The translations under genes and the position numbers were made by a program. Shown piece by piece: positions 10,101-18,554 of a stretch of 43,588 nucleotides of DNA. The DNA is from a bacterium (lineage in GTDB: Bacteria; Margulisbacteria; Marinamargulisbacteria; GCA-2716485; GCA-002719695). Below the pieces are notes generated by a model. That model ran no database searches. It was not told the DNA's origin and saw only the letters and a list, made by a program, of their open reading frames with translations. Within the stretch, counting starts at the first letter, position 1. Each line of letters opens with the position of its first letter. The stretch spans positions 14,725 through 58,312 of the forward strand of contig PBEQ01000008.1 of NCBI GenBank assembly GCA_002719695.1. Reading direction: 5' to 3'.

Positions 10101-13100
10101 GGAAATGTTGGAATTGGAACAGCAGATCCTGGTTATGATCTTGATGTTAATGGGACTGTTTTTGCAACGAGTTTTAATGCTTTAGAGTCAAAAATTAGTT
10201 CAGTCAATAATCTTACTGTTCAGACCTTAAATACAGCAACAGCTGCTTCTGTAACGTTTAATGTCGTTACAATGAATGCTGTTGATGTTAATACCTTAAC
10301 ATTTGGACCGAATGTTGGATTTAGTTTTGATTCTTTAGTTAGTTCTGGGGGCGGTGATATTTTAAATTTAGACTTAGATAATGATATTTCTGTTACTACC
10401 ATGAATAATGTTTCAACGTTAAATGTTAAGCAAGATAATAATTCTAAACTTATTATTTCAAATCAACTAACGGCTGTAACGGGAAATATTTTTACCAAAG
10501 TTGAATTAATGGATGGATCTGTTTCGGCTATGGAAGTTTTATTGTCGTTAAAATCGCCATCAATTAATTTAACCATTGCTGGTGATAATAAAATGAGTGC
10601 AGGATCTTTAATTGTATCTAATAATCAGTATCAAACATTAGTTGCTGATCAATCTTACTTGTATATTAATGAGAGTTTTCCTGACAGTGATAGTTATCGC
10701 TATCCTGTTAACATAGAATTACAGGTTACAACAAATACAATAAATGGTAATACGACGTCATTTGTATCAGGTAATGTTAAGTCGTGGAATGCTTTAGGTA
10801 TATTTAGTGGGGTAACTGCTAATAATAGTTTAAATGCTATTTCTTTAGAACCACATTCCAATCATCAACAAACCTGGATGGTTGTTTCTAAGCAACTTGA
10901 TAAACAAGCTAATGGTCCAATATTGACCGATACTACCCTTGATTTAAGGCTATATGAATTTGAGAACGAAGATGATAGTAAATTAGATTTTACAAATATT
11001 ACTGCAGGTAGTAATTATATAGCGCCTTCTTTGTATATAACAGCAACGGGTAACGTTGCCTTATTTCCACAGCCGGTTGATCTTCAGGATTTGGCAAGCC
11101 TAGCAACATTTAATGTTTTTGGAACGGCTGCTTTTGAAAATGTTGTGGCACCTACTTTAAATGTTGCTACTATTAATTCTATTGAAAACCTTTCTATAGG
11201 AGAGATTGGGGGCTATATAGCTGTTAATAGTACCGTTACGATGAATGCAACTATGTATGTTGCTGATAAATTAGAAATGAAAATTATGGCTACGGAAGGT
11301 AGTGATAATGATTACTTGGGTATTGTTAACGATGAATTTGCATTATATGCTGCCACGGCTAATGAGGTTGGTACTACTGCAGATTTATGGATGCATGTAA
11401 AGCGTGATGGAGGTTTTAGTGTTAGCGTTAATTTAATGCAGGATTTTACGTTTCGAAATGGTGCTATTATTGTTTTTTCTGATAAAGGGGTGCCTACACC
11501 ATCTAATTTAATGGTTACAACTAATTCATTACCTGATCATTATGTTTTGTCTTTTAATGATCCTTCAACATCCAATCGAGTATCTTTACAATCTACTATT
11601 TCAGGAGATACGGTTTTTGCTAACAATAGCATTACCTTAAATAGTTTAGATATTGGGATTGAACGTAATGAGGTTAATTCTTCTCGAGTTATTAGAGGCT
11701 TAGATATACAAGTTGCTTCTGCAAATTTAAACGATGCTATTGTTGGGTTACGGGTTTCAATGAATGGTCTTGCTAATACAACTAGTTCATTTAAAAATGC
11801 TGCCATTTTTAATGGAGGCGATGTTTTATTGGTATCTAAAAATATTGATTTTGATTCATTTTCTCTTGGAAACCCTTCCGCTAATTTCCATATTGCTTCA
11901 CGTAATATGGGGGCTTCCCCAAATTTTATTATTGCTAATAATAATTTTAATTTACTGACAGTATCGTCCAATAAGGTTGGTGTAGGTGTTTCAACAAATG
12001 CTGTTTTAGATAGTTTGGTCTATGTGGAAACGCAATCGTATTCTTCTAGCACAAACGATGGATCTCTTTTTGCTATTAAGGATCAAAATGGATTGCCTTT
12101 TATTGATATAAAGCAATCAACTAATAATCAGATTACATTAAACAGTACCGTTTTATTTCAAAATCAAGCGACATCTAATTTCACATTTTTAGATACTGAT
12201 AGCATACAACTAAATCAATCGGATGTTTTTACCTTTGATTTTATTAATCACAATATTGGTATGAGACAAGCAACTCCAATTGCTCAATTTCATGCCAAAG
12301 ATGTTTTAACTCGTGAGGTTGTTGATAAAGCAAGAAAGACAATTCAGATACTTGATGCTATTGATAATCAGAATATGAATATAACGGGTTTTGATATTTC
12401 TATTGGGTCTGAAGAAAATAATGAGATGGATGCTGCCGTTTTAAAGGCAATCAATATTGATATGACAACGTTAGATGTTGATCCAGATTCAGTAATTTAT
12501 GGTATGTATGTAGATGTAACAGAAAATGAAACAGTATCTGCTAATAGTATTGTTTTTAAACAGGGTAATGTTGGTATTGGGACTACTCAAATTAACCCAA
12601 GAGATGTGTTAGATATTGAAGGGACATTATATGTTGGAGAAAATTTGCTAACTCCATCTGATAATATTTATATTAATGCTCAACAGGTAACTGCAAGTTC
12701 ATTAGCTGTTAGTAAAGGGTTAGCTGTTAATTCAGATGTTGTATGGACTAATATCGAGACAGAGGAATTGGTTTTTTCAGAAATGTTTGATCCAACTGGA
12801 TCGCAATATTCTTTTGATTTTGATAATTTTTTTCAGGCAGATGATATTACGATTAACATTCTTTCTTTTCCCGATGTAAGTGGTACTGAATTATATCTAA
12901 AGCCTCTAGCAAAATTAGTGATAGGAACAAGTATTACTTTAGAAGATAATCAATCTATTTTAGTTGATTCTGGATCACAAAAAGTTTATATGAGAGATGT
13001 TTATATGGACAGTACCAAGGAGTTATCTGTGTCTACCATAAATGCTCAGGCTCAAATAATAGATGTTTATGGCGGTATTCGTTTAAATAACGTTGCTAAG

Positions 13101-16100
13101 ATAGAGGTGTTAGAAGCTCCTTATTTTCAATTTAGTACTAATACAACTACATTAAATAATTCTTTAACGGCATCTGGTAGCAAAATTTGGTTTACCCCTT
13201 CTGGTAATAAAGAGGTTGCTCTAGGATTAGGGGGTACTTCCTCAGTTCAAAATGGATACATTCCTGTTGCAAGTCAAGGCGGATTAACATTTAACCAGAC
13301 GTTAAGAATTGAAGACTCAGGTAAAAATACAGTCCTGATTGTTTCTAAAAATGAGATCTTAGCTAAACTTGATGCAACAAGTGCCTTTCCTCTCAATGGA
13401 CTAGAAAATATTGATTTGCAATTAAATTATCGTTCTCCTTCAGAACTTAACGCTGCTAATGACTTAAATATGAAAGGATTATATGTTCGGGTTACATCTT
13501 CTAATTTGTCAGATCAGGAAAGTTCAGATGATGTAGTAACTGGCGTTAGTATTAATATGTCAGAGTTAATGGCTGATTATTATTTAGGTGGCGGTGTGTT
13601 AGCCGATGTAAAAAAACATGCTGCTATTTTTGAAGGAGGTCGTGTTTTATTTTCCCCGTCATACAACAGTACGATTCCAACGCCCACTTCTCGTGTTATT
13701 GGCCAGGATACGCAGGGGAATGATATTACGATTGGTGTTGATGTTTATGTTTCTAGTAATATTCACGAGGATACTAATCTTGCGAAACTTTACCAAGATT
13801 TTTTAGTTGAGTTAAGTACGGGTAACAACCAGTCTGTATTTGCTATTGATCATACTATGGGAGTTAATGCAGATGATAATGGTAATCAGCTATTTGTTGA
13901 TATTGGTGTTTCACGTAATAGTACAACAAGTTTTGATACTAATGACTATATGGTTCAAATTGCAACAACCAATAGCGACTTGGTTAGTATCAGATCAAAT
14001 TCAAATGATATGTTTACAATTAAAAATGATACGGTTTTTATAGGTGATACCAGTGGTTTACAACCAAATTTATCTGTTAGTTTTAATATAAAACCTTATA
14101 GTGCTTCTGCGGTTATTGTAAGCATGAATAAACTTAAGATTGATGATAAGGGAGTGGCTGTAGGTGGTTCTTATAACCCTAGTGATCGCGTAGCTAACTT
14201 AGATATTCGTGCTACGAGTCCTACTAGTAATGTGACATTTTCAGATAGTAGTACTACGTTTGGTGTAATTACAAAAAATGTTGATCATATTCAGTTTTTA
14301 ATTAATACGGCAAACGTTACTAATCAGACTAGTTTAGCTAGTGGCCTTGTCCACCCAAATATAGACTTCGCTTTAATAACAACTAACGCAAGCCCTATTT
14401 TTATTGGACATGATAACTCAGCAAGAAATTCAATATTTAATCGGTATGCCGTAGTTATTCAAAATAATGATAACTTACAAGCTGTAGATGATAGTTTTTT
14501 AAGTCTTGGTGTAAGTTCAAATGTCACCATGTCTGAAATCGTATTTGGATCTGAATCATTAAAATTTATGGCTAATAATAACTCTGTTTTAACGTTTTAT
14601 CATCCTAATCGAGATGGTAATTTAAAGGTTGGTTTATTTGTTGATCAGCCTACTGAAACCTTTACATTAAATCGTTTTTCACCTACCCATCATTTTATGC
14701 ATGTTACGGATGATTCCGGTAATGAGCCGTTTTTTATTGATTTAAATAATAAAATTGGCGTTGGTGGCATTACTACTAGTTTAGTAGCTGATTTAACTGT
14801 TTCTGGTCAAATGTTAATTAATCGTATTGAATATTCAGAGGATGCCAAAACGCGTTTGATTGTTAATGGAACGGTTGAAGTTTCTGGAAATAATTATATT
14901 GGTGCTAATCCACTTGTTATCGATATTACCCAAAATAGTATGGAGCAGTTTATTGCTAAGGATATTGTATCTAACTTAAATACGGATATCTGGGATCATA
15001 ATATAGCGGGTTATGCAATAACGATTGGCAACCAAAGTGTTTCAAACTCAGGTTTTCCTCATTATGGTTTATATTCAGATGTAAGGGATCTAGATGCTAA
15101 GGCTGCGGAAGATTCGTACAAGTATGCAGGTGTTTTTTATGGTAAGTCAGGAAGTCAATATGATTCTAAGGTTGTTATTGATTTAGTGGCTGATCCTAGT
15201 AAGTATTGGACACATCATAAGAAACAAGCTTGTACTCAACTTCCGGGTTTTACAACTAACGACGGCAATAACTGTTTAAAAAATGTAAATTATGATTTTC
15301 CGTTAACGGTTATTGCTTCTGATAACTTAAGCACAGGTACGGAGATTGTTTCGTTTCGTAATGGAGATAGTGGAATCACGTTTAATTTTACATTAGTTCC
15401 TTTGGGAGTAACGGCTAATAATAATAATACTAATCTTAAAACAGATGGGGTTTTTGATACTCAATTAACAATGAGAAGTTTTGCTAATACCTTGCCTGAT
15501 GGGGATAATAATATACCGTTAGTTCAAAGTTTTTTAACAGAGATTTGGATTGCTCTTACCGACGCACAGATTATTAATAATGACGGACAGATTAATGAAA
15601 CTAACATGGCACAATTTAATAATATTAATACATTTCCTCCTATCGCATCCATTTCAGAAAATATTTTTGCTGTTTTAGAAAGTTTTACAACTCAAAATGT
15701 TTTTGCGATGCAATATGAGTTTAATTATAATCAAACAGAAGCTAATATTTGTGTTATTGATGATCTTGTTGGAGAAATTTGGGTACCGGAAAGCCCTAAT
15801 AGTCGTCCACATCCTGATTTTGGTGATTGTGTTCATAGTAGTTTTGTTTCAGAAAGTACAGGAACTGGTAATAAAACAATGTTTCCATTAGCATTTTCAA
15901 CGGGTAATGATCCTGCCTTTTTAGAATTATTTAATATTGCTCGAGTAGGGATTAATTTAGTTACAGCTAATAATGCGTTTGTGAATGGCGATGTTAAGTT
16001 TTCAGAAACATTGGTTATTGGCAGTCTTTCGGATTTAGATGTTGGTGTAACAACTGATTATAAAGATACTACTTTAAAACTTTATCAGGGTGGTTCTGAT

Positions 16101-18554
16101 AATGTAAACGATGACAGTATAGGTGACCATTCTTTTAAAACAAAGAATGGGTTTCATATGGATTTTGAAGATTATGTTGCTAGTATTTTTTTAGAGGCAA
16201 ATAGTAACTATTTCCATACTACCCCTAATGTTCATGATTATGTCGATCTTGATCAACATAAACTTACGGTACTTAATAAAGGCGTTATTCGATATCGCTA
16301 TATGTCTTATAAGACTCGTCATCAAGATGTTCGAATTGGACAATATGTTCCTCAGACAGATGCGTTTAATGATCTGATAAATCCTGATGCGACTGTGATT
16401 TTTTCGGGTGGGCCGTGTATTTCTCCGGAATTATCGTCAGATGAAAATTGTTCAGAAAATTTGGATGTTTTATCCATTGGTCGAGACAATCGGTTTCTTG
16501 GAGAAAATATCTATGCTTCTCATCTTAAAGTTAATTTGCAAGAGTTAGCAGGAAATAATGATATCCAATTTAGTATTGGATCTACAATCGGTTCAGAGTT
16601 TCAAGCACCTTTAATTGCGGGTGCCTATATGGATACATCCTATGTTGGTATAGGACGTGCTTTTGATACACTCAATAAACCAAAATCGGTTTTACATGTT
16701 AAAGATTACTCAGATTTTTCAAGTGATGGTTATGTTGAATTTTTTCAAACCAGTTCCATTGATCCTGACTTGTTTTTATATGGTGCAGAAGCCAATCAAG
16801 AGATGTATTTTAAATCAAAAGAACATAGTTATGATAACTTTGGTATCCCTACTAGCCTTAGAACGGCTGCTGAAGAAGGTGCTGGTTGTGATGGTGATTA
16901 TCGGGTGTATGGCAATAAGCCTATTTGGGATAATTTTACACCATTTGGGTCAGATCCAACATATTTTGAGCTTTTGCCTACCCACAATATATGGGAAGAC
17001 CTAAATGATTTTTCAAGAACAGTATTTGCTCCTACTACTAAGAATGAAGTGATAAGTTATATAGGAAGCGGTACTGATGGTTATCAGAATACCATTAATA
17101 GTTTTACTCTTGAAAATGGAGCTCAAAGAGAATCTGTTTATTCCTGCCATTATTTTGCGTGGATTGTTAAAGATGTTTTGGGGGTTGATTATCAAGGGCA
17201 ACCTACTGGCCAAAATGCTAATAGCCCAACATTAGCGACGAGTAATGTTAACCTTTCTTCTACTGCGTTTCCAAATGTAGGTCCACAGCAAACACAGGTA
17301 TGTTCAATTGACCTATATAATTGGAGTGATTTTGTTACAAAATTTAATGCAGGTTGTTATATACAACAAATGAAAGATAATAACATCGCCTTTCCTGATT
17401 TATTACGCTTAGATGACTCTTCGAATTCGCCTCGATTTGTACCACGTTCCCATGATTCTGTTCCGGCAGCTGCATCGCCTGTCACTACTTATGATGCTGG
17501 TACTTATAGAAATTATGGATCTATTGCTGCGAGAGATTGTAAGAAAGTTGATTTTGATACTTTTCCAGACAACGATACTGTAGCCAGAGATACACCACTC
17601 ACATATGGTGAACTCACAGACTCAGAAAAAAGAACATGGTCGTATGTAACTAAAAATGAAGATAAAGATGCTCTTTATCTGATGCAAAACGATAAGAGCG
17701 ATCCGCTTAATATGTGTAGGACAAACTTTGTAAATCCAGTTAAAATCCGTCGATCAGGAGAGTCTGATTTTAACAATAATGACTATTTAACACAAATCGA
17801 AGCTCTTGATGCTTCTAGGCCTATTTTAGCGTTAAACTTTGTTAATTCGACAATTGGAGAAGGGACTAATTTTGCTTCATTTTTTTCAGGGCCTGAGCCT
17901 AACGTTCCTTTAGGAGAAATTGAAGGCATGGATACTAGCATTTCCAGTTCTTTAGGTGCAGGTGTTCAGTTTTCGTCACCTGGAAGAGATTATGCAGAGT
18001 ATATGATTAAAAGAGATCCAAATGAAGTGATTAACCCAGGTGATATTGTTGGTGTTTTTTCTGGTGAAATATCCTTAGATACCCATGATGCTGATACCAT
18101 TATGGTTATATCTAGTGCGCCTGTTGTGGTTGGTAATTTTCCAGGTGATGATGTGAAACATTTATATGAATTAATTGCATTTCTTGGACAGGTTCCTGTA
18201 AAAGTTATCGGAGGGGTTAATCCAGGTGATATTTTGGTTCCTTCTGGTAAAGGTGATGGTACCGCTATTGCTGTTCATGAAGATAACTTATTATCAGAGC
18301 AATTACCACTTATTATTGGCCGAGCTTGGGATGGGTATGAGGGGGATGATGTCGCTTACATTAATACGTTGGTTGGATTTTCGTTTAATATTGATATTAT
18401 TAATCGTTATATTCATAAAGCTGAACAACGCTTGGATGATGAAAAAGATGCTAATAAGCAGTTAGATGAATCATTAAAAGCTCATTTAAAAGAACAACAA
18501 GATTTAATTAAACGGTTAGAAAAAGCCTTATCAATGAACAAGGATTCACAATGA
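4194..18554 (+). CDS. Giant (4786 aa) exported fibre-like protein 1: tail-fibre/trimeric-adhesin-like repeats, YadA-head-like segment, Peptidase_G2-like C-terminus, C-terminal coiled coil
   Basis: Single uninterrupted ORF; N-terminal signal peptide (IRKYLILIFLFITTGLYA); repeated 'GNVGIGTxxPxxxLDVNGTV'-type motifs; C-terminal 'SPGRDYAEYMIKRD...GDIVGVFSGEISLDT...ISSAPVVVGN...GQVPVKVIGGVNPGDILVPSGKGDGTAIA...IIGRAWDG'; terminal Lys/Glu/Asp-rich heptad-like tail. Confidence 0.85.
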   Translation: MWVFMTLEIRKYLILIFLFITTGLYAGYNDMVLTPYLYDHLKQEPYNGNFDIRVGFVTANYYKNMFICPYSESDSSECHLINATVNNGQTVLKLENMDDLDALITANLQLKLKLDSGVSIIPEDDNYLFNSSAFSILSYKTDYVQFPQAEKLVSSSSFVNPVLVESDVDFGWMLFSKTAPYLGKRDSAQNVMVDVATINVKENLYVNGQPIGESFLWKTSNKGRIYVETGVDLAIKKFSDGVPVGEPLYSVQVVGSIAANEFFQSDSPFTLFSDWVTRDARPEYLEPVNTEVMYFEKVTQNIGFGVADLKDRLNSNGILLTGNINTNTVTSGSVFFKNNEFFGVKHQAGSNEIVTFNPIQSNGSENQLAFFNDANNISSDPRAKIQTNSNSTVTLFDTERFFRLTDSFAVVSSKNNYLFGINFDQGNVVISKNTDFGYKLGVNGKIDAKDYYLRGFPISMQMASGEYFYRNLAVSTEDNYKIYYDRGHIALGAFESMDSRSSLEIGTPLREDNQVPINPALSFTKRAQGSGDDTGYSLGINSSYNDQFFLVNGYDLNVNDPLLSIKKNYLGMGIVEAKANLHVSGNAGVLIQGQLRFFDDVYRQDVIDAFNQPGSQLQFNPYSASFRSGMFFDSENYFTNVGVFSAGTGYSNQVSGNLAAALGGASQRVAGFYSTAMGGTSNDILSGFSFSGGKGSYIDHHGSFVFSHSGFLPVGVTSISQDDRLKTTDTRQFLIGTPQNSFAPAYLGINTNNAYGLATIKARSIVPSVFEEMLSLSSSNATILVNALKDEKFIDSDGDLLVYKDRYFTQYFSANDLPIIASINSVQVYQNLVATLNNNNHNYWNSNNAITSTNLREWALVPTGNWDDLFMPVLDGNSSTPVFNNNANVGIRFHTLFVSKNVSKTAEKFNDALKTIGIYDENSSFKQCGNYGTWSTSTITSDIIEGYVDTIDSVLSNELESFTNITTTNVKDFMVEELDKEGVDCDAWQDLYITIATVNKKIYQKDVDVPNFEASFCDGSDTWQCQYTYYAYSNYLSSTVYSQLFDAIRSNIDRFVLDLDSVASGSYLLSDLDQGFIDDISFDGSTSITSVDVQAVLEKLLTTNIVLLEGQNQDAVFRVQNNNSINLGFDEFVNNADFAISGNIAIVEPRVESFISTPSLIKIDNLYDPYFDYSSNQPSSYADSLLVRKAPQSQVPSPTFVINSKGIVGLGEVVSTDSYFLQVSGELMATVFTTPAGDLTPPDDVVIVFLHEDTTPNIYFTQGFLGLGVASPNSLLHLGYSSLHTPSDPVLTFDYFNDDIIKVGGASSSNPGFKIGSPDSFYTAPALFVSGNQTGDPQLPGFFTSQAGVISGNLGISSTLQVNTDNVMEAGFASNEIKTNVLFLKNDNNQFVKVSASGFPWNFDIDKRLIYLNDGTLIGIHTSFPQYDLDVSGNLNFIGNEQASFNVLNNVRLHELFLTTNVTDDVTNMNLAFKDTVVDSKLFVESQNLILKFNNVDFNQTSDITAGEGYCGDFVIFQQLTDVYSSKFHDPDPDNGIPPCFEGPDTNYEGYPTSEVNFSFDFRDVTYNFFTYNDTAKDWDLATSGRVTENMSILEITGNILLDLDSPTVNTDIVFPSSDSENVLYFGKSQDTSIRHKGDYWADSYSFSAVSLNVVITNNSGNDFTSAITGIDIQIDNIDSTGQTKSLTNGTEVVGLYVDVTNVSVQDSGVDTRGYRYPAVFMGDVLMATSNALTHITRNMGVLTGRLETETSYNYLLAVQGTLKAVGQKADLIISDGLFSPSLQVNAGFINAFNANIDSNKARVGINKTNPQVELDIDGNIRASYWEANKGALRSNYLSHSNDTFIVNQNGFVGFGVTEQADNDGDVLFYKLFDETSLANLSNAFIYKSYQLDVTKDITFSNNVTGLSLAFPMEDDNFFGMMDSSQATAVLKGLDVNLSDISLTNNARLIGVSVNVLDNSNSYAAVFLSGNVGIGTADPGYDLDVNGTVFATSFNALESKISSVNNLTVQTLNTATAASVTFNVVTMNAVDVNTLTFGPNVGFSFDSLVSSGGGDILNLDLDNDISVTTMNNVSTLNVKQDNNSKLIISNQLTAVTGNIFTKVELMDGSVSAMEVLLSLKSPSINLTIAGDNKMSAGSLIVSNNQYQTLVADQSYLYINESFPDSDSYRYPVNIELQVTTNTINGNTTSFVSGNVKSWNALGIFSGVTANNSLNAISLEPHSNHQQTWMVVSKQLDKQANGPILTDTTLDLRLYEFENEDDSKLDFTNITAGSNYIAPSLYITATGNVALFPQPVDLQDLASLATFNVFGTAAFENVVAPTLNVATINSIENLSIGEIGGYIAVNSTVTMNATMYVADKLEMKIMATEGSDNDYLGIVNDEFALYAATANEVGTTADLWMHVKRDGGFSVSVNLMQDFTFRNGAIIVFSDKGVPTPSNLMVTTNSLPDHYVLSFNDPSTSNRVSLQSTISGDTVFANNSITLNSLDIGIERNEVNSSRVIRGLDIQVASANLNDAIVGLRVSMNGLANTTSSFKNAAIFNGGDVLLVSKNIDFDSFSLGNPSANFHIASRNMGASPNFIIANNNFNLLTVSSNKVGVGVSTNAVLDSLVYVETQSYSSSTNDGSLFAIKDQNGLPFIDIKQSTNNQITLNSTVLFQNQATSNFTFLDTDSIQLNQSDVFTFDFINHNIGMRQATPIAQFHAKDVLTREVVDKARKTIQILDAIDNQNMNITGFDISIGSEENNEMDAAVLKAINIDMTTLDVDPDSVIYGMYVDVTENETVSANSIVFKQGNVGIGTTQINPRDVLDIEGTLYVGENLLTPSDNIYINAQQVTASSLAVSKGLAVNSDVVWTNIETEELVFSEMFDPTGSQYSFDFDNFFQADDITINILSFPDVSGTELYLKPLAKLVIGTSITLEDNQSILVDSGSQKVYMRDVYMDSTKELSVSTINAQAQIIDVYGGIRLNNVAKIEVLEAPYFQFSTNTTTLNNSLTASGSKIWFTPSGNKEVALGLGGTSSVQNGYIPVASQGGLTFNQTLRIEDSGKNTVLIVSKNEILAKLDATSAFPLNGLENIDLQLNYRSPSELNAANDLNMKGLYVRVTSSNLSDQESSDDVVTGVSINMSELMADYYLGGGVLADVKKHAAIFEGGRVLFSPSYNSTIPTPTSRVIGQDTQGNDITIGVDVYVSSNIHEDTNLAKLYQDFLVELSTGNNQSVFAIDHTMGVNADDNGNQLFVDIGVSRNSTTSFDTNDYMVQIATTNSDLVSIRSNSNDMFTIKNDTVFIGDTSGLQPNLSVSFNIKPYSASAVIVSMNKLKIDDKGVAVGGSYNPSDRVANLDIRATSPTSNVTFSDSSTTFGVITKNVDHIQFLINTANVTNQTSLASGLVHPNIDFALITTNASPIFIGHDNSARNSIFNRYAVVIQNNDNLQAVDDSFLSLGVSSNVTMSEIVFGSESLKFMANNNSVLTFYHPNRDGNLKVGLFVDQPTETFTLNRFSPTHHFMHVTDDSGNEPFFIDLNNKIGVGGITTSLVADLTVSGQMLINRIEYSEDAKTRLIVNGTVEVSGNNYIGANPLVIDITQNSMEQFIAKDIVSNLNTDIWDHNIAGYAITIGNQSVSNSGFPHYGLYSDVRDLDAKAAEDSYKYAGVFYGKSGSQYDSKVVIDLVADPSKYWTHHKKQACTQLPGFTTNDGNNCLKNVNYDFPLTVIASDNLSTGTEIVSFRNGDSGITFNFTLVPLGVTANNNNTNLKTDGVFDTQLTMRSFANTLPDGDNNIPLVQSFLTEIWIALTDAQIINNDGQINETNMAQFNNINTFPPIASISENIFAVLESFTTQNVFAMQYEFNYNQTEANICVIDDLVGEIWVPESPNSRPHPDFGDCVHSSFVSESTGTGNKTMFPLAFSTGNDPAFLELFNIARVGINLVTANNAFVNGDVKFSETLVIGSLSDLDVGVTTDYKDTTLKLYQGGSDNVNDDSIGDHSFKTKNGFHMDFEDYVASIFLEANSNYFHTTPNVHDYVDLDQHKLTVLNKGVIRYRYMSYKTRHQDVRIGQYVPQTDAFNDLINPDATVIFSGGPCISPELSSDENCSENLDVLSIGRDNRFLGENIYASHLKVNLQELAGNNDIQFSIGSTIGSEFQAPLIAGAYMDTSYVGIGRAFDTLNKPKSVLHVKDYSDFSSDGYVEFFQTSSIDPDLFLYGAEANQEMYFKSKEHSYDNFGIPTSLRTAAEEGAGCDGDYRVYGNKPIWDNFTPFGSDPTYFELLPTHNIWEDLNDFSRTVFAPTTKNEVISYIGSGTDGYQNTINSFTLENGAQRESVYSCHYFAWIVKDVLGVDYQGQPTGQNANSPTLATSNVNLSSTAFPNVGPQQTQVCSIDLYNWSDFVTKFNAGCYIQQMKDNNIAFPDLLRLDDSSNSPRFVPRSHDSVPAAASPVTTYDAGTYRNYGSIAARDCKKVDFDTFPDNDTVARDTPLTYGELTDSEKRTWSYVTKNEDKDALYLMQNDKSDPLNMCRTNFVNPVKIRRSGESDFNNNDYLTQIEALDASRPILALNFVNSTIGEGTNFASFFSGPEPNVPLGEIEGMDTSISSSLGAGVQFSSPGRDYAEYMIKRDPNEVINPGDIVGVFSGEISLDTHDADTIMVISSAPVVVGNFPGDDVKHLYELIAFLGQVPVKVIGGVNPGDILVPSGKGDGTAIAVHEDNLLSEQLPLIIGRAWDGYEGDDVAYINTLVGFSFNIDIINRYIHKAEQRLDDEKDANKQLDESLKAHLKEQQDLIKRLEKALSMNKDSQ
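6117..6324 (+). other. YadA-head-like (Hep/Hag-like) left-handed beta-roll segment in giant protein 1
   Basis: 'GVFSAGTGYSNQVSGNLAAALGGASQRVAGFYSTAMGGTSNDILSGFSFSGGKGSYIDHHGSFVFSHSG': short-period G-x-x-S/N-x-A-x-G repeats. Confidence 0.7.
17988..18400 (+). other. Peptidase_G2-like / intramolecular-chaperone-like C-terminal domain of giant protein 1
   Basis: DYAEYM...GDIVGVF...VVVGN...GQVPVKVIGGVNPGDILVPS; homologous to the C-terminus of giant protein 2 (30189-30590). Family assignment from motif recall. Confidence 0.6.

Noticed and set aside
5416-18465. Many small alternate-frame and antisense ORFs inside giant gene 1 (e.g. 5416..5610, 9520..9828, 11540..11971, 16657..17004, 18226..18465)
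   Set aside because: Low-complexity Leu/Ile-rich translations expected from AT-rich repetitive coding DNA; no RBS or domain support.
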